This document shows, one piece after another, positions 42,996 to 49,096 of a stretch of 64,000 nt of DNA. Position numbers and translations under genes: made by a program. Origin of the DNA: Candidatus Gastranaerophilales bacterium (lineage in GTDB: Bacteria; Cyanobacteriota; Vampirovibrionia; Gastranaerophilales; Gastranaerophilaceae); contig CAJULX010000003.1 of the NCBI GenBank assembly GCA_910587245.1, positions 31,443 through 95,442 on the forward strand, given 5' to 3'. The notes under the pieces are model-generated. The model saw only the letters and a program-made list of their open reading frames with translations, did no database searches and was not told where the DNA came from. The number at the start of each line of letters is the position of its first letter. The stretch's first letter is position 1.

Positions 42996-43031
42996 AAATA
43001 CAGGGGCAGTATATCTATTACCCCTGTATTT
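42996..43031 (+). terminator. Rho-independent terminator of the graspetide precursor gene
   Basis: A perfect 11-bp stem (AAATACAGGGG/CCCCTGTATTT) with a 14-base loop is followed by a T-run (to 43035). It begins 5 bases after the stop codon of the precursor gene. Confidence 0.9.
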
Positions 43032-43054
43032 TTTTGCTAAAATGGCAGACTGCA

Positions 43055-43159
43055 ATGTTTGCCGTGGGGTTAGGAATGACATCATCCATCACCCCAGATA
43101 ATACATTAACACAGGATGCGGTTGATGTTTCAAGGTTAAATTTTAAATCAAAACTTTAA
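43055..43159 (+). CDS. Possible 34-residue peptide or gene remnant
   Basis: An open frame begins MFAVGLGMTSSITPD and ends SRLNFKSKL. It has no ribosome site and no in-frame ATG upstream, while open codons continue back to about 43031. The AVG start resembles the AVGEEGG repeats of the preceding gene, and the terminal LNFKS resembles the F-K segment on other proteins here. It may be a decayed fragment rather than a working gene. It ends antisense to the first XRE gene by 4 bases. Confidence 0.2.
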   Translation: MFAVGLGMTSSITPDNTLTQDAVDVSRLNFKSKL

Positions 43160-43371
43160 TTTTCTTGAAAAAGTTCGCTTATTTTAATTTCAAAATATTC
43201 GGCAATTTTTACCAGTTTATCAAGGGTAGGGTTAATATTGCACCGTTCCAATTTACTGATATAAGAATTATCAAACCCCAATGCAAGAGAAACTTCTTCG
43301 CGCTTTTTACCTTTAATTTCACGCAGCTTTTTAATGTTTTGGGCTAAAATTTTTCTTGCATCCTGGCTCAT
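43156..43371 (-). CDS. Small XRE-family regulator 1
   Basis: 71-residue helix-turn-helix protein. The Cro/C1-type five-helix domain covers nearly all of it (NIKKLREIKGKKREEVSLAL, FDNSYISKLERCNINPTLD). There is no extra domain, so it probably binds DNA as a dimer. It is the last of three adjacent XRE genes, spaced by 3 bases from the middle one, downstream of the graspetide genes on the opposite strand. Confidence 0.85.
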   Translation of the reverse strand: MSQDARKILAQNIKKLREIKGKKREEVSLALGFDNSYISKLERCNINPTLDKLVKIAEYFEIKISELFQEN

Positions 43372-43374
43372 TTA

Positions 43375-43578
43375 TTAATCCGGTATGTATTTAAAAATGT
43401 CGTTAGTGTCGCATTCAAGTGCATAGCACAATTTATTCAGTGTTTCTAAATCTATACGCGAATAATTACCTTTGTAAATTTTAAGGACAATATGATTGTC
43501 TAACCCTGTCATTTTCACAATATCGCGCCTGTCCAGCTTTTTTTCACCTAAAAGTTTTGCAAATCTGTTTTCTATCAT
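43375..43578 (-). CDS. Small XRE/HTH_26-type regulator 2
   Basis: 67-residue helix-turn-helix protein of the Cro/C1 'HTH_26' kind (FAKLLGEKKLDRRDIVKMTGL, LETLNKLCYALECDTNDIF). This type often appears as a compact antisigma- or phage-like repressor. It overlaps the upstream XRE gene by 4 bases (start over the stop), so the two are translationally coupled. Confidence 0.82.
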   Translation of the reverse strand: MIENRFAKLLGEKKLDRRDIVKMTGLDNHIVLKIYKGNYSRIDLETLNKLCYALECDTNDIFKYIPD

Positions 43579-43790
43579 TTTAATAATTCATACGGCTCAA
43601 TACCAAGTATTTTTGAAATAGAATAAAGCCTTGCAAGAGTAGTATTCACTCCTGCTTCAATTCCTGCTATGGTGGAAGGTGTGCAATCAACTTCAATTGC
43701 AAGCTTGAATTGAGAAATTCCTTTTTTCTCTCTTAATTTTTTTATATTTTGACCAACCCTTTTGCGAAACTCTTTATTTTCTTTATTCAT
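43575..43790 (-). CDS. Small XRE-family regulator 3
   Basis: 71-residue Cro/C1 helix-turn-helix protein (GQNIKKLREKKGISQFKLAIE, PSTIAGIEAGVNTTLARLYS). It is similar to regulator 1 at the start (NIKKLRE) but otherwise distinct, so the tandem set looks like old duplication with divergence. It is the first gene of the three-gene unit; the AT-rich 80-base gap upstream is a likely promoter. Confidence 0.85.
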   Translation of the reverse strand: MNKENKEFRKRVGQNIKKLREKKGISQFKLAIEVDCTPSTIAGIEAGVNTTLARLYSISKILGIEPYELLK

Positions 43791-43871
43791 TCTTGAAATT
43801 ATAGGTGATTATTCGATACCTTGCATTCGATAACATTATATATTATCATATAGAATAGTGCAATGACGGTT

Positions 43872-44282
43872 TTAAACCAGAGCTTTAACTTCTTCCTGTG
43901 TCTGAAAATAGAGTTTTCCCGTATGAATTTGCTTTATTGTGTCTTTTAAAATATCAAAATTTATATCCTTTAAAAGATATCCTGAAGCCCCGAAGGTAAG
44001 TGCCGTGTACATTATTTCTTCATCTTCAACGGTGCTTAGAATGATGATTTTTGTATCAGGATGTTTTGATTTTACTTTTTTAATAAAGTTAAAAGAATTT
44101 TGGTACGGAAATTTCAAATCCATTAAAATTATATCTGAAGGTGAAGCTTCAAAAGTTTTAAAACAGGAAGCTTCATCTTTAAATTCGCCTTTTATTTCAA
44201 ATTCATCCGCAAGATTACGCCTGTATAAAGTGCGCGTTAAATTATAACTTTCAATTATATAAATTGAAATTCTGCTGTCCAT
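43872..44282 (-). CDS. Orphan receiver-domain protein, partly degenerate
   Basis: 136-residue response-regulator receiver with no output domain. The phospho-acceptor Asp55 (ILMDLKFP) and the late Lys (LLKD) are kept, but the acidic pair near the N-terminus reads Glu11-Ser12 (IIESYNLTR) instead of Glu-Asp. It aligns closely over its length with the receiver of the NarL-type regulator at 52922, so it probably arose by duplication and loss of the DNA-binding part. With a weakened magnesium site it may be phosphorylated poorly. Confidence 0.75.
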   Translation of the reverse strand: MDSRISIYIIESYNLTRTLYRRNLADEFEIKGEFKDEASCFKTFEASPSDIILMDLKFPYQNSFNFIKKVKSKHPDTKIIILSTVEDEEIMYTALTFGASGYLLKDINFDILKDTIKQIHTGKLYFQTQEEVKALV

Positions 44283-44454
44283 AGCGGTTCATTCCCCTTA
44301 CCGATTGACTCTTAAGTATTTATAATTGCAACCTTTGTATAACCTTTGATTTATAAGAAAAAATTACAATAAGCAAACGGAAAAACATACCGCCTGAACG
44401 GGCAATTTATATTTTTGATATAATTAAATTTTAATATTATGCAGAGGTTTTATT

Positions 44455-44895
44455 TTGGAATTTAAAATAAGAAAAATAAAAGAAGAAGACAAAAAGGAAA
44501 TTCTTTCCATGATGGAGGAATTTTATTCTTCCGATGCCGTATATACAAACGGAGGCAGAGAAATATTTGAAAACGATTTTGAACAATGCATAAATAACAG
44601 TCCTTATCTTGAAGGGTATGTTTTTGAAAACGACAGAAAAATTTTAGGATACGGAATGATTGCAAAAAGTTTTTCAACAGAATTCGGCAAGCATTGTATA
44701 TGGTTTGAAGATATATATATAAAAGCTGAATTTAGAGGACAGGGAATAATTCCAAAATATATTAAATTTATTGAAAAAGCATACAGTGAAGCGGTTTTCA
44801 GGCTGGAAGCGGAAGAAGATAATGCCCGCGCAATTTATGTATATAAAAAGGCCGGTTTTGAAACATTGCCTTATATGGAGATGATAAAAAGGTAA
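44455..44895 (+). CDS. GNAT-family N-acetyltransferase
   Basis: 146-residue acetyl-CoA-dependent acetyltransferase of the GNAT fold. The acetyl-CoA loop is FRGQGIIPKYIKFIEKAY, and the C-terminal ARAIYVYKKAGFETL is typical. The start is a TTG at 44455 with AGAGG about 10 bases upstream; no ATG lies before the conserved region. Substrate unknown. Convergent with the peroxiredoxin gene. Confidence 0.88.
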   Translation: MEFKIRKIKEEDKKEILSMMEEFYSSDAVYTNGGREIFENDFEQCINNSPYLEGYVFENDRKILGYGMIAKSFSTEFGKHCIWFEDIYIKAEFRGQGIIPKYIKFIEKAYSEAVFRLEAEEDNARAIYVYKKAGFETLPYMEMIKR

Positions 44896-44900
44896 ATAAA

Positions 44901-45347
44901 TTATTTTAACAGGTATTCAATTACCTCATCAACATGACCTTTTACTTTAACCTTGCGCCATTCTTTTTCAATATTTCCTTTTTTATCAAGAATAAATGTT
45001 GAGCGTTCAATTCCCATATATTTTCTGCCATACATGGATTTTTCTTTCCAAACCCCGTATTCTTCCGATAAAAGATGCTCCGTATCTGAAAGCAGAATAA
45101 AATTTAACCCCTGCTTTTCCTTAAAAGATTTATGGCTTTTGATATTGTCCGGACTGACACCAATTACTGATGCATATTTGGTTAAACGATTTATATTATC
45201 CCTAAAATCACAGGCTTCCTGCGTACAACCCGATGTATTATCCTTGGGGTAAAAATATAAAATGATTTTTTGCCCCTTAAAATCATTTAATGAAAATTCT
45301 TTTTCATTACCGTCAATATCAAGACCCTGCAATTTTATATCAAACAT
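44901..45347 (-). CDS. bcp: Thioredoxin-dependent peroxiredoxin (Bcp/PrxQ)
   Basis: 148-residue PrxQ-type peroxiredoxin that reduces hydroperoxides. Peroxidatic Cys41 and resolving Cys46 are in TSGCTQEACDF, spaced by four residues as in the alpha2-type. The YFYPKDNTSGCT motif and the Arg in ERSTFILD are conserved. Single gene with its promoter in the following 320-base gap. Confidence 0.93.
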   Translation of the reverse strand: MFDIKLQGLDIDGNEKEFSLNDFKGQKIILYFYPKDNTSGCTQEACDFRDNINRLTKYASVIGVSPDNIKSHKSFKEKQGLNFILLSDTEHLLSEEYGVWKEKSMYGRKYMGIERSTFILDKKGNIEKEWRKVKVKGHVDEVIEYLLK

Positions 45348-45668
45348 AATTTCTCCTTTTATAAAAAAGATTTTACTATAAAATATTTCTGATTTTAAAC
45401 AAAAAATTCTGCAGATTGTTGCTATGCTTTGCAGAAGATTAAAGCGTTTGAAGCGGGCAAGCTGGGTATACTTGCCTAATAATGATGTAATTTGAGTGTA
45501 AAATTTATCAATATTTTGTCTTTATTTGAATAAAGGTTTGAATGGGTGTAGGATAGGGGTATAAAATTTAAAAAAGATAGTGTTAGGCTAAAATCAATTT
45601 ACAGATTTTGTTAATGGGTATAAATTAATGTTTTTGGGTGAAGGAAATGAAAGCGGGGTTAAGGGGTT
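45348..45668. other. Intergenic region, 321 bases
   Basis: AT-rich gap between the divergent peroxiredoxin and Kelch-like genes. I see a 7-bp inverted repeat (TTCTGCA at 45407-45413, TGCAGAA at 45430-45436) and a purine-rich leader of the Kelch-like gene with an AAGGGG ribosome site. No open frame with coding features. It should hold both promoters. Confidence 0.4.
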
Positions 45669-46847
45669 ATGAAAAATATAAAATATACAAAAAATATTAA
45701 AAGAATAATATGCATATTTTTTGTATCATTAATATTTTGTTTTTTCTTTTTAAATCAGGAAAGTTGGGCTAAAGGTTCCTTTAGGACTCTTAAGCATCTG
45801 CCGACTTGTGATGGCACTATGCCTGTTAAATTAAATGATAATGAAATATTTTTTCCGGGCAATTGGGATACAGGGGCTAGAATATTAAAAGTTGATGAAG
45901 AAAAATTTGTTGATTTAGGGACAAAAATGGTTATTCCAAGAAAATCGTATCTTGCAATAAAACTTGATGAAGATAATGTTTTGATATCCAATGGAGAGCT
46001 GAATACGAATGATTTCAAAAAAAGAATGGAAACAAGAAAGAGCATAGAAATTTATAACAGAAAGACAAACAAATTTACACTTTTCAAGGATACTTTTATT
46101 CCTCAAGGAAGTATTTTATTAAACAATAACGAAATATTTACCTTTTATAGAGATGATACAGGCAGCTACTTTAGAATTTTTAATGTTAAAACAAAAACAT
46201 TTGATGAAAAAATTGGAAAAAGATTCTTTGACAGGGCAACAAAAGAAGAACGTGAAGCTTCAGTTACGAATAAGGATTTTAACTCTGCAATATATCATAA
46301 AAGCCCTATATATTTTCTTTTAGATGACGGAAGGGTATTTATTTATGAAATTGAAGATTATCTTAACGATAAAGAAATAACAAGAGATGCAGTTGAATTA
46401 TATAATCAAAAAACAAAAATATTTGAAAAAATACAACTGCCAAAAGGTATTAGACTGTATATAACACATGTAAAATTAGAAAATGGAAAAGTATTATTTA
46501 TCGGCTCTCAAAACTCATGGAGTACAGAAGTAATTGAATTTGACCCAGCAACAAATAAATTTCAAAAATATGATGAGTGGAACTTTCCGTTAAATGGTGG
46601 CAATGCGATTACAATTGATAATAACAGAGTTCTATTATTACACGGTACGGTTCATATAGATGATGTATTTTCGCGTTTCGATAAAGAATTAGAAAGTGCC
46701 ATATACGATGTGATCAATAAAAAAATATCAAAAGTTAAAATAATTACCGGTGGTAGAGACTGGTACACTATCTATCCAATAAAAATCAAAGATAATCAGC
46801 TATTTCTTTTTGAAAATAAGCACAAAATAAAAGTTTATGAATATTAA
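45669..46847 (+). CDS. Secreted Kelch-like beta-propeller protein
   Basis: 392-residue exported protein with an N-terminal hydrophobic signal (about 13-35). The rest repeats the pattern 'L-x-x-G-x-V-L/I-F...I-E-x-Y-x-x-x-T-x-x-F', for example KSIEIYNRKTNKFTLF and AVELYNQKTKIFEKI, which is Kelch-like. About five to six blades can be counted loosely. Function and ligand unknown. The codon use is more AT-rich and Lys/Asn-rich than most neighbours, and it is a single gene, so it may be an acquired accessory gene. Confidence 0.65.
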   Translation: MKNIKYTKNIKRIICIFFVSLIFCFFFLNQESWAKGSFRTLKHLPTCDGTMPVKLNDNEIFFPGNWDTGARILKVDEEKFVDLGTKMVIPRKSYLAIKLDEDNVLISNGELNTNDFKKRMETRKSIEIYNRKTNKFTLFKDTFIPQGSILLNNNEIFTFYRDDTGSYFRIFNVKTKTFDEKIGKRFFDRATKEEREASVTNKDFNSAIYHKSPIYFLLDDGRVFIYEIEDYLNDKEITRDAVELYNQKTKIFEKIQLPKGIRLYITHVKLENGKVLFIGSQNSWSTEVIEFDPATNKFQKYDEWNFPLNGGNAITIDNNRVLLLHGTVHIDDVFSRFDKELESAIYDVINKKISKVKIITGGRDWYTIYPIKIKDNQLFLFENKHKIKVYEY

Positions 46848-46892
46848 AAAAATAAGAGAAGCCCGTAGGTTTGGCATACCTACCCAACAAAA

Positions 46893-47867
46893 TTAACTAT
46901 TTCCTTTTCCTTTAAACAAAAACACTGCAGCAAAACTCAAGACGCAAGCCCCCGCAAAGACTTCAAACGGAAACAAGAAAAGGAGTTTTTCATCTAAAAT
47001 CAGCGGAATTAAAAGAATGGCACCTGCAGGCGGGAAATTTATTTTGGTTTTATTTAAAGCAGCAAATAAAATTACACAGGATAGGAAAGCTGTGACAGAA
47101 AGCGGCAGGCCCAACACTATATTTAAAATAAACCTTGTAAAACAGCCCGTAAAGGCAGAAAATGTCATTAAACCTATAATATAGTAAAGCTTTTTTCTTG
47201 CAGGGCTGTTTGGATTGGCAAATTCCGTAAACATTACAATTAAAGGCGGAGCAAGAAAGTATATCTGATGTGTCTTAAAAGGAATAAGCGCTATTAAACC
47301 AAATACAAACAAAAGCTTTGACCATTTTATTATTTGATTTTTTATATTAAATTCACAAGGGATAAATTTATTAACAGGGCGCAGGTGAAATTTTTCCATT
47401 AAATATTGCGCAAAAATTATTATAAGCGCCATAACAGAGACAGATACAGGATAAACCCAGCTTGCAGTTTTAAGATAAACGGGCAGAATACAGGCTGAAA
47501 TTATAGGTATAAAATTTGTTTTAAAAAGAGTTAAAATAAAACCCGTAAAGCCAAAACAAAGACATACCTGAAAAATCAACGGAAGGCTTACATATCTTAC
47601 TATTAATACACCGAAGAGTGCAGCCGCCGACATAAGAAAAAATATTCTTCTTTTATTTGTTTTCCAGGGTTGTTTTTCTGAAACCCAGGCACCTATGGTT
47701 AAAGCACATATTTCAGGAAAGATAATTTCTTTTTCACCGCTGAATTCCGCAGCAAATACCATAAACAGCGCCATAAATATGCCGAATAAATATCGTTCAA
47801 TTCTGATTTGTTTTAAAAACCCGATGTTCATACCGTTTATGCTAAAACAAGAAAAGCAAATATTCAA
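46893..47867 (-). CDS. Multi-pass membrane protein, HPP-like
   Basis: 324-residue integral membrane protein with about ten hydrophobic segments and two related halves. FPPAGAILLIPLI near residue 285 resembles the HPP family signature (HPPAGA), and LAPPLIVMFTEFANPNSPARK lies in the middle, so transport or anion permease function is possible but unproved. The start is unclear: TTG at 47867 or ATG at 47831, neither with a good ribosome site. It lies 6 bases after the HrgA-like gene, probably in one unit. Confidence 0.6.
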   Translation of the reverse strand: MNICFSCFSINGMNIGFLKQIRIERYLFGIFMALFMVFAAEFSGEKEIIFPEICALTIGAWVSEKQPWKTNKRRIFFLMSAAALFGVLIVRYVSLPLIFQVCLCFGFTGFILTLFKTNFIPIISACILPVYLKTASWVYPVSVSVMALIIIFAQYLMEKFHLRPVNKFIPCEFNIKNQIIKWSKLLFVFGLIALIPFKTHQIYFLAPPLIVMFTEFANPNSPARKKLYYIIGLMTFSAFTGCFTRFILNIVLGLPLSVTAFLSCVILFAALNKTKINFPPAGAILLIPLILDEKLLFLFPFEVFAGACVLSFAAVFLFKGKGNS

Positions 47868-47873
47868 ACAGGA

Positions 47874-48773
47874 TTATGCTTTGATTCCCCATTCAGGTGC
47901 CTGAATATCCCTATTGGAATGCTTTTTGTAGGCAAGTGAAATATTTTTAAGATATTTTTGAAAATCAGGATTTTCATTTGCAATCCTATCTATCATATTC
48001 CAGTCAATATCGGTTTTTTGCGCCTGGATTATTATGTCGCTTTCTTCAGGTTCATCCTTATCAAGCTGTATAAAGCCAATATTAAAACTTGAACAAAGGA
48101 GCTGTAATTCTTCTTTTGCTTTAGAATCAATACCTTCCGCAACAAGATAAGAATAGTTTGCCCAGGAGGAATTTGAAACTGTTTGGAAAAAATATTTCCG
48201 AAGAGTGCTGTTTGTTATTATTCCTGCTTTAACTTCAAAGGAGTAAAGATAACTTCTTTCACAAGAATATTCAACAATGCATTCTTTTGTAATATCATTG
48301 AAATTTTCTGCAAGATCCTTGTAACCTACGATATCAGCATGCAGCCATTTATTATAGTTCTTCCCGCCGTTTTTCTTTGAAAGCTTTTCATCAATTCTCA
48401 GGGTTTCAACCCCTATAGTTTTACAATATTGTGCAAGTTTCGGATATAATTTTAATTCTTCTTGTTTATTTTTATGATCTTCTTTGGTTTCGGTTTCCAA
48501 TTTCAGTGTATTATCTGCATAGTAATACCTTTTGGGTTTATCTGCTGTTCTAAAAACATTATGTTTTTCTAAAGAGAGAGCATGTGAGCAAATTTCTGCT
48601 CTTAATTGAACTATTAAAGCATTTGTTGTTTTAACTTTGGTTCTTTTCATTTTTGCTTTGCAAAATTCAGTTTTATTTTCAATTATCCATTCTGCAATTT
48701 CACGAGCTGTTAAAAATTTATTTGTATGATTTTTTAATAATTCTGATACAATTTGATTTAAATTTTTATCCAA
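47874..48773 (-). CDS. HrgA-like protein (HARE-type HTH plus nuclease-like domain)
   Basis: 299-residue protein. I start at TTG 48773 because AAAGGAG lies 6 bases upstream; the longer frame overlaps that site. The N-terminal half (about 1-85) is a HARE-HTH-like winged helix (LLKNHTNKFLTAREIAEWII). The second half has HADIVGYKDL and YSFEVKAG, an arrangement like the D...ExK core of PD-(D/E)xK nucleases. The layout resembles Helicobacter HrgA/COG2958, often near restriction systems, though no methylase is here. It neighbours tRNA-Ala. Family placement is moderate. Confidence 0.65.
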   Translation of the reverse strand: MDKNLNQIVSELLKNHTNKFLTAREIAEWIIENKTEFCKAKMKRTKVKTTNALIVQLRAEICSHALSLEKHNVFRTADKPKRYYYADNTLKLETETKEDHKNKQEELKLYPKLAQYCKTIGVETLRIDEKLSKKNGGKNYNKWLHADIVGYKDLAENFNDITKECIVEYSCERSYLYSFEVKAGIITNSTLRKYFFQTVSNSSWANYSYLVAEGIDSKAKEELQLLCSSFNIGFIQLDKDEPEESDIIIQAQKTDIDWNMIDRIANENPDFQKYLKNISLAYKKHSNRDIQAPEWGIKA

Positions 48774-48829
48774 AATATACTCCTTTGCAGGAATTATAAC
48801 ATACGAGAGAGATTTATACAAAAATTAAA

Positions 48830-48849
48830 AAGACCGCAAAAGCGGTCTT
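48830..48849 (-). terminator. Terminator after tRNA-Ala
   Basis: An 8-bp stem (AAGACCGC/GCGGTCTT) with a 4-base loop is followed on the minus strand by TTTAA. It lies 8 bases after the tRNA 3' end. Confidence 0.8.
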
Positions 48850-48857
48850 AATTTAAA

Positions 48858-48933
48858 TGGTGGAGGATAGGAGGCTCGAACTCCTGACCCCCTGCGTGCA
48901 AAGCAGGTGCTCTACCAACTGAGCTAATCCCCC
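48858..48933 (-). tRNA. tRNA-Ala (anticodon UGC)
   Basis: 76-base tRNA with a 7-bp acceptor stem (GGGGGAT/ATCCTCC, one G-U pair), D arm AGCTCAGTTGGTAGAGC, anticodon stem CCTGC/GCAGG with loop TTTGCAC (anticodon TGC) and T arm with GTTCGAGCC. The CCA end is encoded. A terminator follows directly. Confidence 0.97.
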
Positions 48934-49096
48934 ATCGCTATTAGAATGGGATTACAGTAATTAATACTATCAAACACAAAAAAAAATTTCAACCCCTTTA
49001 TTCAAAATTCAAGATGATTATTTTGCAAAATTTTAAAAGTCGTGCTAGGATTTACCTTGTAAATGCTGAATAGTCGAATATTTTGCGGATTAAACT

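Noticed and set aside
43156..43790. Toxin-antitoxin or prophage remnant, from the XRE genes
   Set aside because: No toxin-sized partner, integrase or phage structural gene is near; the genes are a plain regulator stack.
46860..46890. Terminator between the Kelch-like and HPP-like genes
   Set aside because: GTAGGT/ACCTAC can pair, but there is no U-run on either strand.
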